A stretch of 64,000 bases of DNA, taken from Mycobacterium sp. GA-1285. Its GTDB lineage: Bacteria; Actinomycetota; Actinomycetes; Mycobacteriales; Mycobacteriaceae. Below the pieces are notes generated by a model, which ran no database searches, was not told the origin of the DNA, and worked only from the letters and a program-made list of their open reading frames with translations. This document shows positions 1 to 8,674 of the stretch, one piece after another (the first letter of the stretch is position 1; each line of letters opens with the position of its first letter). The DNA lies in NCBI RefSeq assembly GCF_001499905.1, contig NZ_LQIS01000053.1, forward strand, positions 143,679-207,678. The letters are read 5' to 3'. The position numbers and the translations under genes were made by a program.

Positions 1-2
1 GA

Positions 3-2132
3 ATGATCGGGCGGGACAGCCGGCACACCACGGTGTTGGGCCGGATGGCGATCGGTCTGCTCGTGGGCGCCGTGGCTCTACTGCTACCGCCGGTGGCGGG
101 CGCCTCACCGGAATCCGATGCCGCCAACGCCGCGATCGCGGCGGCGTGGGACGGAAGCGGCGGCGACGGTGGCCCACTGGGCCCAAGACAGGGCGACGTG
201 TACGCGGTGGGGAACGGCTTCGCGCAGAACTTCGCCGGCGGCAAGATCTTCTTCACGCCCGATACCGGCGCTCACATCATGCGCGGTGCGATCCTGGAGA
301 AGTACGAATCGCTCGGTGGACCGGCCGACAGCGATCTCGGCTTCCCGACCATGGACGACGGCCCCGGGCGGGCTCCCGGCAGCTTCAATGTCACGTTCAG
401 CGCCAGCGACAAGCCGGTGATCTTCTGGACGCAGGACACCGGCGCGCGCGTGGTCCGTGGACCCATCAACGCGGCGTGGGACAGGTTGGGCGGTTCCACC
501 GGACCGCTCGGTGTGCCCGCCGACGATGAGACCTATCGCGGTGACCTGATCACTCAGAAATTCACCGGCGGCGAGATCACCTACAACACCCGCGACAAGA
601 CGTTCACCACCGTCCCGCCCGACCTCGCCGGGCAGTTGGCGGACGTGCAGCCGCCGGGTGATGCGACATCGGCGATCAACGCGGCACGCCGCGCAGCCGG
701 AGGCCCACTGGGACCACTCGGCGCCGCGGAAGGACCCCCGTACCCGATCGGTAAAGACGGCCTCGGCCAGAACTTCGCCGGCGGCAAGATCTTCTACAGT
801 CCCGCGACAGGGGCGCGAGTCGTCACCGGTCAGGTTCTGTCCAGATACGAAAGCCTCGGCGGGCCCGAAGGCGATCTCGGCTTCCCGATTGCCAGTGAGG
901 CGGACGGCGGCCTGCCCACCGCGAGCCGGATGGCGCGATTCGCCGCCGAGGACAAACCGGTGATCTTCTGGACGCCCGACCATGGTGCGGTGCTTGTACG
1001 CGGCGCGATGAGTGCGGCGTGGGACAAGCTCGGTGGGGCCCAGGGGGCCCTCGGCGCGCCGATGGCCGATCGGTCCGAGAAGGACGACGTCGTCACGCAG
1101 CGATTCACCGGCGGCGTGGTGTCCTGGAATCGGTCGACCGGTGAGTTCACTACGGAGCCACGCAATCTGGCGGCCGAGTTGGCCGGGCTCGAGGTGCCGG
1201 CCGAGCAGGGATCCGAAACGCCGGGCACCCCGCGCACCGCGAACTCCGGTGGTGACCGCGACTGGTTCACCTTCAGCTGGTGGTGGCTGCTGGCGATCGT
1301 CCCGGTGCTCATCCTCGTCGGCCTGGTGGCGTTTGCAGCGCTGCGCAACCGGCGTCGTCTCGACGTCGATCGCCCCGGCCCAGTCGACGACCATTACGAC
1401 GACACGTACAGTGCCGAGGCCGAACAGGCCTACAGCACACTGGGTTCGGATGCACAAACGTCGGGCGGCGGCGATCGATCCGCGGCGATGTTCGCTGATC
1501 GCTATGCCACCGAGGGTTTGGGTGCGCTGTCTGCGCCGGGAGAGTCGGGAGCCGCTCCGTCTGCCGATCCGTGGGAGGCATCGTCGGCGGGCTTCGGCGA
1601 TTCTTCGGACTCGTCGACTTTCGGCGGGGAGGATCCCGACAACGTCGACACCGCGCCGACCCGCATACCGACTTCGGGAGAGGCCGACATCGTCGCAGAG
1701 CGCCTGGCCGCGGGCTCGGGCGGAACCGTCGACGAGCAGGGCAGTGTGCCCGAGGAGGGCGATGCGCCGCCCGATGAGAGTTACGCGGTGCCTCAGGAGA
1801 GTGGCACGGTGCCCGACGGATTCGGCGCGGCGCCCGAAGAGGGCGATCTCCCTGCTGAACCCACCGAACGCGAACCGCTGCAACGAGATCCGCTGACCGA
1901 CACGGGTCGTCACGCCAAGATCGTCATCGACGAGCCGGAAGTGCCGAGCCCCGCATTCCGCCTTCCGTTCGGCGACTCCGGGCAAGCGCCCGAGGGCTAC
2001 CCGATCAAGGCCGACACCCAGTCGGGCCGCTATTGGCTTCCCACCTCGGCCGACTACGACGAGGTGCGAGCCGAAATCTGGTTCTCCAGCGAGGATTTCG
2101 CTCGCACCAACGGCTTCGTACGAGCCGACTAG
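3..2132 (+). CDS. LGFP-repeat cell-envelope protein with one C-terminal membrane anchor (Rv2721c-like)
   Basis: A 709-residue protein. The N-terminus is a signal-like hydrophobic stretch (about residues 15-35, ending in an Ala-rich cleavage region). It is followed by two similar blocks of LGFP-type repeats (tetrapeptides such as LGFP, LGVP and LGAP, each block containing the phrase FAGGKIF and later KPVIFWT). A Trp-rich transmembrane segment lies near residues 420-445, followed by an RNRRR stop-transfer and a long acidic, low-complexity cytoplasmic tail. LGFP repeats are known from actinobacterial envelope proteins and are thought to bind the mycolyl-arabinogalactan wall. The start lies 2 bases from the window edge, so an upstream start cannot be excluded. 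It converges with lexA, overlapping it by 4 bp. Exact function is unknown. Confidence 0.85.
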   Translation: MIGRDSRHTTVLGRMAIGLLVGAVALLLPPVAGASPESDAANAAIAAAWDGSGGDGGPLGPRQGDVYAVGNGFAQNFAGGKIFFTPDTGAHIMRGAILEKYESLGGPADSDLGFPTMDDGPGRAPGSFNVTFSASDKPVIFWTQDTGARVVRGPINAAWDRLGGSTGPLGVPADDETYRGDLITQKFTGGEITYNTRDKTFTTVPPDLAGQLADVQPPGDATSAINAARRAAGGPLGPLGAAEGPPYPIGKDGLGQNFAGGKIFYSPATGARVVTGQVLSRYESLGGPEGDLGFPIASEADGGLPTASRMARFAAEDKPVIFWTPDHGAVLVRGAMSAAWDKLGGAQGALGAPMADRSEKDDVVTQRFTGGVVSWNRSTGEFTTEPRNLAAELAGLEVPAEQGSETPGTPRTANSGGDRDWFTFSWWWLLAIVPVLILVGLVAFAALRNRRRLDVDRPGPVDDHYDDTYSAEAEQAYSTLGSDAQTSGGGDRSAAMFADRYATEGLGALSAPGESGAAPSADPWEASSAGFGDSSDSSTFGGEDPDNVDTAPTRIPTSGEADIVAERLAAGSGGTVDEQGSVPEEGDAPPDESYAVPQESGTVPDGFGAAPEEGDLPAEPTEREPLQRDPLTDTGRHAKIVIDEPEVPSPAFRLPFGDSGQAPEGYPIKADTQSGRYWLPTSADYDEVRAEIWFSSEDFARTNGFVRAD

Positions 2133-2818
2133 ATCTTCCGTATGACGGTGACGACCTTGCCCAACACCGCGGCGTCGTTACCTGGAATCGGATCGAAGGC
2201 CGGGTTGTGAGGCATCAACCACACCTGTCCGCGTGTACGTTTGAACGTTTTCACCGTGGCCTCGCCGTCGATCATCGCGGCGACGATGTCACCGTTGTCG
2301 GCGACGCTCTGCTGACGCACAACCACCCAGTCGCCGTCGCAGATCGCAGCGTCGACCATCGAGTCGCCGACGACCTTGAGCAAGAAGAGCGAGCCTTCGC
2401 CGACCAGTTCGCGCGGCAGCGGGAAGACGTCTTCGACGGCCTCCTCGGCCAGGATGGGTCCGCCGGCCGCGATGCGCCCGAGCACCGGCACGAATGTCGG
2501 CTCCGGTAGGGCATCGGAACCCGCCACTTCGGTGGCCACGATCGGAGTCACGTGGTCGTCGGCGCCACGCACGTCGACGGCCCGCGGCCGGTTGGCGTCA
2601 CGCCGCAGATACCCCTTGCGTTCCAGCATGCGCAGTTGATGCGCGACCGAAGAGGTGGAGGTCAAACCGACCGCATCGCCGATCTCCCTGATGCTCGGGG
2701 GATAGCCGCGGCTGGTGACCGATGCGCGGATCACGTCGAGGATGGTGCGCTGGCGCTCGGTGAGCCCAGAAGATCGGGGCCCGCCTGTGCCGTCCGAATT
2801 ATCGCTGCTGGAGTCCAT
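2129..2818 (-). CDS. lexA: LexA SOS repressor
   Basis: A 229-residue LexA. The N-terminal winged helix-turn-helix shows the phrase REIGDAVGLTSTSSVAHQL. The self-cleavage site is the Ala-Gly in GRIAAGGPI. The catalytic pair is the Ser of VVGDSM and the Lys of ATVKTFK in the S24 peptidase-like C-terminal half. It represses SOS genes until RecA-stimulated autocleavage. The ATG at 2818 was chosen because the longer frame (TTG at 2854) would run through the LexA box upstream and its extra residues are not conserved in the family as I know it. The gene is divergent from the LysM protein, as in M. tuberculosis (lexA/Rv2719c), and is likely autoregulated through the box at 2851-2866. Confidence 0.97.
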   Translation of the reverse strand: MDSSSDNSDGTGGPRSSGLTERQRTILDVIRASVTSRGYPPSIREIGDAVGLTSTSSVAHQLRMLERKGYLRRDANRPRAVDVRGADDHVTPIVATEVAGSDALPEPTFVPVLGRIAAGGPILAEEAVEDVFPLPRELVGEGSLFLLKVVGDSMVDAAICDGDWVVVRQQSVADNGDIVAAMIDGEATVKTFKRTRGQVWLMPHNPAFDPIPGNDAAVLGKVVTVIRKI

Positions 2819-2850
2819 GCCGCCGAATGTAACTCGCGGCACACGATTAA

Positions 2851-2866
2851 TCAAACATGTGTTCGA
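2851..2866. promoter_or_regulatory. LexA (SOS) box upstream of lexA
   Basis: The sequence TCAAACATGTGTTCGA matches the mycobacterial SOS consensus TCGAAC-N4-GTTCGA at 11 of 12 defined positions. It lies about 33 bp before the chosen lexA ATG, which fits autorepression of lexA. Confidence 0.85.
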
Positions 2867-2964
2867 GGCGTGTCGTCGTCGGATGCCGAGGAAATCGGGC
2901 GTCGATTTTTTTGTCGGTGCCCTGTCCTATCGTTTCACAACATTTCGATCACACGTTCTATCTT

Positions 2965-2980
2965 TCGAACATGTGATCGA
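2965..2980. promoter_or_regulatory. LexA (SOS) box upstream of the LysM protein
   Basis: The sequence TCGAACATGTGATCGA matches TCGAAC-N4-GTTCGA with a single mismatch. It is 45 bp before the start of the divergent LysM gene and about 100 bp from the lexA box. Further TTCGAACA-like half-sites follow at about 2986-2993. Confidence 0.85.
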
Positions 2981-3024
2981 CTATCTTCGAACACAAGAGC
3001 GAAGTCAGCGAAACGGAAGGCAGG

Positions 3025-3483
3025 ATGATGACTGTTCTCGACACCCACGAATTCCAGGATGCGCGCGTGGTCAGAACCGGTAGCCGGCCTGCTGGAACCC
3101 GTCATCGGCGCACGTCGGTGACCCGACCGGCCGGGGCCGCGGTGCGTTATCGCGGAACCGGGGTGCTGATGTCGCGCGCCTCGCACCGACGGCGACCGAT
3201 CACCCCCGCCACCACGGTGCTCCTGTCCTTGGTGGCAGCGGGAATCACGGTGTGGCTCGGCCTGGTCGCGCAGTTCGGCGGCGTCGTGGGCACCACCTCG
3301 GCCACGGTGCCGGACCGCCTCGCGGTGGTCCAGGTCCAGACCGGTGAGACCCTGCAGCAGGTGGCCATGCGAGTGGCCCCTGATGCCCCGGTCGGCCAGG
3401 TGATGGATCGGATCAGCGAGCTCAACCAGCTCGACTCGCCTGCGCTGGATGCCGGGCAGACGTTGATCGCGCCGGTCGGCTGA
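3025..3483 (+). CDS. SOS-induced LysM-domain membrane protein (Rv2719c/ChiZ-like)
   Basis: A 152-residue protein with a basic cytoplasmic N-terminus (about 1-60), one transmembrane segment (about residues 62-90) and a C-terminal LysM domain that ends the protein (VQTGETLQQVAMRV ... LNQLDSPALDAGQTLIAPVG). The M. tuberculosis counterpart, ChiZ/Rv2719c, is a DNA-damage-induced wall-associated protein that delays division, functionally like YneA/SulA. The divergent position against lexA and the SOS box in its promoter support the same role here. The tandem ATG codons at 3025 and 3028 are both usable. No separate hydrolase domain is visible, so enzymatic activity should not be assumed. Confidence 0.88.
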   Translation: MMTVLDTHEFQDARVVRTGSRPAGTRHRRTSVTRPAGAAVRYRGTGVLMSRASHRRRPITPATTVLLSLVAAGITVWLGLVAQFGGVVGTTSATVPDRLAVVQVQTGETLQQVAMRVAPDAPVGQVMDRISELNQLDSPALDAGQTLIAPVG

Positions 3484-3637
3484 CGGTCGCCGGCAAACAG
3501 CTTGCTGCGCAGACATGTTCAGCGACAGATCGGCGGACTATGTGCCGTTCAGCCCGGTGCTGGGCTTTCGCAACCCGCCGCGGGTACCCTCGGAGAGGTT
3601 CGAGTTGGTCGTTTGTTGGCGCGGCGAAGGAGCGGTA

Positions 3638-4108
3638 ATGCATTGTCCGTTCTGTCGTCACCCGGACTCGCGCGTGGTGGACTCGCGCGAGACCGACGAG
3701 GGCCAGGCCATCCGGCGACGGCGTTCATGCCCGGAATGCGGACGTCGATTCACGACCGTGGAGACCGCCGTCCTGGCCGTCGTCAAGCGCAGCGGTGTCA
3801 CCGAGCCGTTCAGCCGCGAGAAGGTCATCAAGGGTGTGCGCCGGGCTTGCCAAGGCAGCCAGGTCGACGAGGACGCGCTGAACCTGCTGGCCCAGCAGGT
3901 CGAGGACACCGTGCGCGCGGCGGGATCACCCGAGGTTCCCAGCCACGAAGTGGGACTTGCCATCCTCGGGCCACTGCGCGATCTCGACGAAGTGGCCTAC
4001 CTCCGCTTTGCCTCGGTGTATCGCGGATTCACCTCGGCCGAGGATTTCGAGCGTGAGATCGAGGCGCTTCGGGCGCATCGTGATTCGCCGCAACCGACCG
4101 CCAGCTGA
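3638..4108 (+). CDS. nrdR: NrdR transcriptional repressor of ribonucleotide reductase genes
   Basis: A 156-residue protein of the usual NrdR length. It has an N-terminal zinc ribbon with Cys3/Cys6 and Cys31/Cys34 (CPFC and CPEC), followed by an ATP-cone domain (for example KRSGVTEPFSREKV). NrdR binds ATP/dATP and represses nrd operons. The ATG at 3638 starts exactly at the zinc ribbon and has AAGGAG about 6 bases upstream. The preceding in-frame codons are outside the family. The gene follows the LysM gene as in M. tuberculosis (Rv2718c). The next M. tuberculosis gene, the nitrobindin-like Rv2717c, is not present here. Confidence 0.96.
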   Translation: MHCPFCRHPDSRVVDSRETDEGQAIRRRRSCPECGRRFTTVETAVLAVVKRSGVTEPFSREKVIKGVRRACQGSQVDEDALNLLAQQVEDTVRAAGSPEVPSHEVGLAILGPLRDLDEVAYLRFASVYRGFTSAEDFEREIEALRAHRDSPQPTAS

Positions 4109-4127
4109 CCGGCCGGTGAGACCTCGA

Positions 4128-4814
4128 TCAATCGATCTGCTTGATTCCGTCGTTGACGACGCGACCAGCGATACGGACCCAGCCGTCGGCGCTCCACTCG
4201 GTGTAGATGTGCGAGCCCTTACCCTGAACGATTTTCAGGTCCCGACTGAGGTAGTCGGTGATCCGTACGGCGGCGGCGCCGGTGGCCTCGTCTTCGGGCA
4301 CGCCGAGATCGGTGGCGAACATCCGTGACCGCAGTTCGCCCCTGTCCCGGTCGGTCCACGTCCACAGGTAGTGGTTGATGTCGTCGGGATAATCCGACGG
4401 GTCGAGCGCCAGCAGTTCGTCGACGGAGACGATGTCGTGGATGGCGAATTCGGGTGCCCACTCCGCGCGAGCCCGAATGGAGGTGAGGTCGTCGTCGTCC
4501 GCCACCTGCACGAGTCCTGCGGGAACCCGCAACGTGTGGACGGGCGTGCCCTGCTCGCGAAGCCACCACGCCGCGCCGACGGTGGGGTGCCCCGCGAAGG
4601 GCAGCTCGACGGCCGGAGTATGGATCCGCGCGTGTGCCGTGCTGGTACCGGGGGCGGGCAGGTCGACGAAAACGGTTTCGCTGTAACCCAATTCGGTGGC
4701 TATCCGCTGGCGATCATCCGGGTCCACGGTGCTGGCGTCGACGACGCCGAGCGGGTTTCCGTGATTGCCGTCAGGGTCGGCGAAGACTCGCAACACCGTC
4801 ACGTCGATGGCCAT
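4128..4814 (-). CDS. PhzF-family epimerase/isomerase (Rv2716-like)
   Basis: A 228-residue PhzF-fold protein. Visible family features are the N-terminal VLRVFADPDGNHGNPLGVV, the conserved Glu in the SETVFV loop (the family's catalytic acid/base position), PAVELPFAGHPTVGAA, and a C-terminal second half containing EDEATGAAA and GKGSHIY. PhzF relatives catalyse diaxial proton-shift isomerisations on small metabolites; the substrate here is unknown. The protein is somewhat shorter than bacterial PhzF (about 280). It converges with nrdR across 19 bp and lies in the same order as Rv2716-Rv2713. Confidence 0.85.
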   Translation of the reverse strand: MAIDVTVLRVFADPDGNHGNPLGVVDASTVDPDDRQRIATELGYSETVFVDLPAPGTSTAHARIHTPAVELPFAGHPTVGAAWWLREQGTPVHTLRVPAGLVQVADDDDLTSIRARAEWAPEFAIHDIVSVDELLALDPSDYPDDINHYLWTWTDRDRGELRSRMFATDLGVPEDEATGAAAVRITDYLSRDLKIVQGKGSHIYTEWSADGWVRIAGRVVNDGIKQID

Positions 4815-4881
4815 GGGCCCGATGCTACTTCGTATCCGCGTGCCGTTGGCCAGGTCGCTGTGGTCGCGAGAGGCCCGATGC

Positions 4882-5904
4882 TCAGGTCGCGCTGCGCTCG
4901 TCAGTTCCCATCGCGTCGAGCACCGCGACCCGGGTGTCGGCCGGCCCTGAGATCGTGCCTGCGGTGATCCCCGCCCGCAGCAGTCTGCGCAGGTACTCCT
5001 GGTCGTAGGCGGCCGGTTCGGTGCCGTCGATGAACTTCTCCACCACTTGAATGAAACGCTCCGGGTCGTCGTGGAACGGGAAATGGCCGGATCTGTCGAA
5101 GATTTCCAACTGCGATCCCGGCATCGCGGCGTGCGCCATCCTGGCGTGGCTGACGGGGATCACGGCGTCGCATCTGCCCCATATCAGCTGAACCGGAACC
5201 GATTGCGTCAGGTAGCAGCGGTCCAGCATGGTCACCACCTGACCGCGCCAATCGACGACAGCGCGCAACGTGCGGGCGAACGCCGAGGACGCGGTCGGTT
5301 CGGGTAGGTCGTTGAGGATGCGAAGCACCTGTGGCAGGTCGCGCCCGAGACCGGTTGAGCCGAACACACCGCCGGCGACGCGGCCCACCGCCTGCACTGC
5401 CGGCAGCACGAAAGGCAACCGCAGCAGCGCCAGCGCCTCACTGCCCATCGGAAGCGAGGCGAAGCGCAGCGCGATGTTGACGTCCTTGGTGACCCCACCG
5501 GCGCCGACCAGGATGAGCCGGTCGACCAGTTGCGGAAACTGATAAGCGAACTGCATCGCGACCCCGCCGCCGAGCGAATGGCCGATCACCGTCACGTGGT
5601 CGATGTTCAGAACGCTGAGCATGTCTCGCATCCCGTTGGCATAGGCGGCGACCGAGTAGTCGGCGCGAGGTTTGTCGGACTTACCGTGACCCAACAGATC
5701 AGGTGCGATCACGGTGAACCGCTGCGCGAGCTTCGACTGAACCGTCTCCCACGTCGTGGAGTTGTCGCCGATCCCGTGGATCAGCAGGATCGCGGGCCCC
5801 GAACCGGCCACCCGGTACGCGCGCCGGTAACCGTGAATGGTGCGGAACTGAAGGACGGGTGTCAGGTCCCGTACGGGCCGAAGGTTCGGCTTTCGCGGCG
5901 CCAT
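4882..5904 (-). CDS. alpha/beta hydrolase (Rv2715-like)
   Basis: A 340-residue alpha/beta hydrolase. It shows the oxyanion-hole phrase LLIHGIGDN near residue 41, the nucleophile elbow GHSLGG with Ser110, a lid region rich in hydrophobics (about 155-215), an acid-loop Asp in IWGRCDAVIPV and a catalytic His in RSGHFPFHDDP. All three triad positions are intact. The family contains esterases, lactonases and C-C hydrolases; nothing in the sequence fixes the substrate. It lies between the PhzF and PAC2 genes on the same strand. Confidence 0.85.
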   Translation of the reverse strand: MAPRKPNLRPVRDLTPVLQFRTIHGYRRAYRVAGSGPAILLIHGIGDNSTTWETVQSKLAQRFTVIAPDLLGHGKSDKPRADYSVAAYANGMRDMLSVLNIDHVTVIGHSLGGGVAMQFAYQFPQLVDRLILVGAGGVTKDVNIALRFASLPMGSEALALLRLPFVLPAVQAVGRVAGGVFGSTGLGRDLPQVLRILNDLPEPTASSAFARTLRAVVDWRGQVVTMLDRCYLTQSVPVQLIWGRCDAVIPVSHARMAHAAMPGSQLEIFDRSGHFPFHDDPERFIQVVEKFIDGTEPAAYDQEYLRRLLRAGITAGTISGPADTRVAVLDAMGTDERSAT

Positions 5905-5971
5905 TGCGCCAACTTAGCCTTCCGCCTCCGTCCACGCCCATCGAGTCGCCCACTGGCCGGGCGACTTGTCG

Positions 5972-6961
5972 TCATCCGGCGTCGTCGCCGTCCTCTGATC
6001 GGTCCTTGGACTTCTTCTCGGCCTGCTGGGCGAGGAACCGTTCGAACTCGGCGCCGAGTTCTTCGCCGCTGGGCAGGTTCTCGTCGCTGGCCAGCAGGGA
6101 CCGGTTCTCCTGCGCCGCAACGTAGGCGTCGTACTGGCGTTCCAGGGCGGCGACCACCTGGGCCACCTCGGTGCTCTGCTCGACCTGCTCGTTGACCTTG
6201 GTCAGCACCTCCGCGCCGGCCGCTACCAGCGCCTCGAGCGGAATCTCCAGCGACGCGTTCCTGGCGACCTCGGCCAACAACGCCTCGGCCGCCGCGGGAT
6301 AGTCGGTCTGGGCCAGGTAGTGCGGAACGTGGACGGTGAAGCCGACCGCCTCGTACCCGTGCTGCGACATCCGGAACTCGAGCAGGTTCGACACGCTCGC
6401 CGGGACCTGCACCTCGCCGATCCACGGCTGGTGGTCGGCGATCAGTTCCTTGTCGCTCGAGTGTGCGGTCATCGTGATGGGGCGGGTGTGTGGCACCGCC
6501 ATGGGGATGGTTCCCAGCCCCACGACGCGGCGTACATCGAGCCGTTCGGCCAGCAGCCGCACTGCGGTGATGAACCGCTCCCAGCGCAGGTCCGGTTCCA
6601 GGCCCGCGAGAAGCAGGAACGGGGTTCCGACGCTGTCACGCATCGCGTACAGGTTGAGTTCCGGATCCTCGTAGTGGGTGAAATGGTCGGTCTTGAACGT
6701 CATCAACGGCCGCCGGGACCGGTAGTCCAGCAGCTCGTCGATCGCGAACGACGCCACCAACTCCGTGTCGAGCGTGTCCTTCAGGTGCTGGGCGGCCAGC
6801 CGGATCGCGTGCCCGGCGTCGGAGAATCCTTGTAGGGCGTGGATCAGCACCGGCCCTCGGCCGTCCTTGGAGGACAGTTGGGGTGCGGGGAACTCCAACT
6901 CGTACATGCCCGACTGTTCCGGCTGGTAGTGCTGTTCCGGATTACCGGCGTTGTCAGCCAT
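5972..6961 (-). CDS. PAC2-family protein (Rv2714-like)
   Basis: A 329-residue protein of the PAC2 (proteasome assembly chaperone 2-like) family, with the typical N-terminal region VLIHALQGFSDAGHAI, a central VVGLGTIPMAVPHTRP and a charged C-terminal tail. Function in mycobacteria is not established; the family is widespread in proteasome-containing actinobacteria. The ATG at 6961 is preceded by AAGGAGG at good spacing. Codons further upstream would add 23 unconserved residues, so the shorter start is preferred. Confidence 0.85.
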   Translation of the reverse strand: MADNAGNPEQHYQPEQSGMYELEFPAPQLSSKDGRGPVLIHALQGFSDAGHAIRLAAQHLKDTLDTELVASFAIDELLDYRSRRPLMTFKTDHFTHYEDPELNLYAMRDSVGTPFLLLAGLEPDLRWERFITAVRLLAERLDVRRVVGLGTIPMAVPHTRPITMTAHSSDKELIADHQPWIGEVQVPASVSNLLEFRMSQHGYEAVGFTVHVPHYLAQTDYPAAAEALLAEVARNASLEIPLEALVAAGAEVLTKVNEQVEQSTEVAQVVAALERQYDAYVAAQENRSLLASDENLPSGEELGAEFERFLAQQAEKKSKDRSEDGDDAG

Positions 6962-7105
6962 GAACCTCGCCTCCTTGCGGTGGTGCCCAACCGTTAACGT
7001 CTTCGTACAGTGACAACTAGTCTCGCGCACGTTGCGTTCCCGCTGGCGGGCATCCCATGCCCGGAGCGGTGGAGACGTTTGCGGCGGGCCGGCGCTCCCG
7101 GTCGG

Positions 7106-8521
7106 CTAGCCGCGGAACTGGTTGAGCGCCCGTAGCTTGTTCATCACGTCCAGCGCCGCGACCTTGTAGGCCTCAGAAAAGGTGGGGTAGTTGAACACGG
7201 CGTCGACGAGGTAGTCGACGGTTCCTCCGCAGCCCATCACGGCCTGGCCGATGTGCACCATCTCGGTGGCGCTGGTACCGAAGATGTGCACACCGAGCAA
7301 CCGCCGATCGTCGGTCGACACCAGCAGCTTGAGCATGCCGTACGAATCCCCGGCGATCTGTCCCCTGGCCAATTCCCGGTAGCGCGACACCCCGACCTCG
7401 TAGGGGACCGCGTCACGGGTCAGTTCGACCTCGGTCGCGCCGATGTAGGACACCTCCGGGATCGAGTAGATGCCGATCGGCTGGAGCTCGGTGATGCCCT
7501 GGGTCGGCTCTCCGAAGGCGTAGTAGGCCGCCAGCCGACCCTGTTCCATCGAGGTTGCGGCCAGCGCCGGGAAGCCGATCACGTCGCCGACGGCGTAGAT
7601 GTGGTCGACCTTGGTCTGGAAATGATCGTCGACGAGGATGCGGCCCCGGCTGTCGGTCTCCAGCCCCGCGTTCGCCAGGTCGAGGTGGTCGGTTTGGCCC
7701 TGCCGCCCGGCCGAGTACATAACCGTTTCGGCGGGGATCTGCTTCCCGCTGGCCAAGGTGGTCACCGTGCCCGCGGATCCGACGTCGACAGCGGTCACCT
7801 CCTCGCCAAATCGGAACGTCACCGCCAGGTCGCGAAGATGGAACTTCAACGACTCGACGATCTCCGGGTCGCAGAAGTCCAGCATGGTCTCGCGCTTCTC
7901 CACCACGGTGACTTTGGTGCCCAGCGCGGCGAACATCGAGGCGTACTCGATGCCGATCACGCCCGCGCCGACCACGACCATCGACGACGGCAGCGACTTG
8001 AGATCGAGGATCCCGTCGGAGTCCAGCACGCGGTCCTCGTCGAACTCGACGCCCGCGGGGCGGGCCGGTTTAGTACCCGTGGCGATCACGATGTAGTCGC
8101 CGCTGACCGTGGTGCGTTCGCCGCGGGTGGGTTCCTCGACCAGCACGGTGTGTGCGTCTATGAACCTGCAGTGGCCCTGGATGAGGTCAATGCGGTTGCG
8201 TATCAACTGGGATCGGACGACGTCCTGCTCCTTGCCGATCACGTGGCTCGTGCGCGCCAGCAGGTCGGCGGGCGTGATTTTCTCCTTCACCCGGTAGCTG
8301 GCACCGTACAGCTCGCGCTGGCTCATGCCGGTGAGGTAGACAACGGCCTCCCGAAGCGTCTTGGAGGGGATGGTCCCAGTGTTCACGCAAACCCCACCGA
8401 GCATGCGTCCCCGCTCGACGACCGCCACCGTCTTCCCGAGCTTCGCCGCAGCGATCGCCGCTCTCTGCCCACCTGGTCCTGAACCGATGACCACGAGGTC
8501 GTACTCGAGCATGGAAGCCAT
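7106..8521 (-). CDS. sthA: Soluble pyridine nucleotide transhydrogenase SthA
   Basis: A 471-residue flavoprotein disulfide-reductase-fold enzyme. It has an FAD dinucleotide fold at the N-terminus (VIGSGPGGQ, residues 11-19), an NAD(P) fold in the middle (VVGAGVIGIEYA) and a dimerisation domain at the C-terminus. In dihydrolipoamide dehydrogenase the active motif is C-x4-C. Here Cys45 is kept but the second position is Thr50 (CVNTGT), which is the SthA signature and separates it from Lpd. It should interconvert NADH/NADPH pools in the cytosol. It is divergent from the DUF4192 gene and corresponds to Rv2713. Confidence 0.93.
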   Translation of the reverse strand: MASMLEYDLVVIGSGPGGQRAAIAAAKLGKTVAVVERGRMLGGVCVNTGTIPSKTLREAVVYLTGMSQRELYGASYRVKEKITPADLLARTSHVIGKEQDVVRSQLIRNRIDLIQGHCRFIDAHTVLVEEPTRGERTTVSGDYIVIATGTKPARPAGVEFDEDRVLDSDGILDLKSLPSSMVVVGAGVIGIEYASMFAALGTKVTVVEKRETMLDFCDPEIVESLKFHLRDLAVTFRFGEEVTAVDVGSAGTVTTLASGKQIPAETVMYSAGRQGQTDHLDLANAGLETDSRGRILVDDHFQTKVDHIYAVGDVIGFPALAATSMEQGRLAAYYAFGEPTQGITELQPIGIYSIPEVSYIGATEVELTRDAVPYEVGVSRYRELARGQIAGDSYGMLKLLVSTDDRRLLGVHIFGTSATEMVHIGQAVMGCGGTVDYLVDAVFNYPTFSEAYKVAALDVMNKLRALNQFRG

Positions 8522-8674
8522 GGCAACAAGGTCTACGCCGGTTGCGCGAATTCTGCACGCCGACTGGCCTCAACCGACGCTGAATTGATCCCCAATCTCG
8601 GATTGATCCACAGTGGCGGCGGCCACGGGCGTCTACGGGCGGCAGCCGTCGGAGGCGGCAGGGAAGGTCAGCCC

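Noticed and set aside
105..1985. A 626-codon frame opposite the LGFP protein
   Set aside because: Arg/Gly/Ala-rich shadow without family features; the plus-strand frame has signal peptide, repeats and membrane anchor.
7106..8521. Dihydrolipoamide dehydrogenase (lpd)
   Set aside because: The second redox Cys is replaced by Thr50, the pattern of soluble transhydrogenase.
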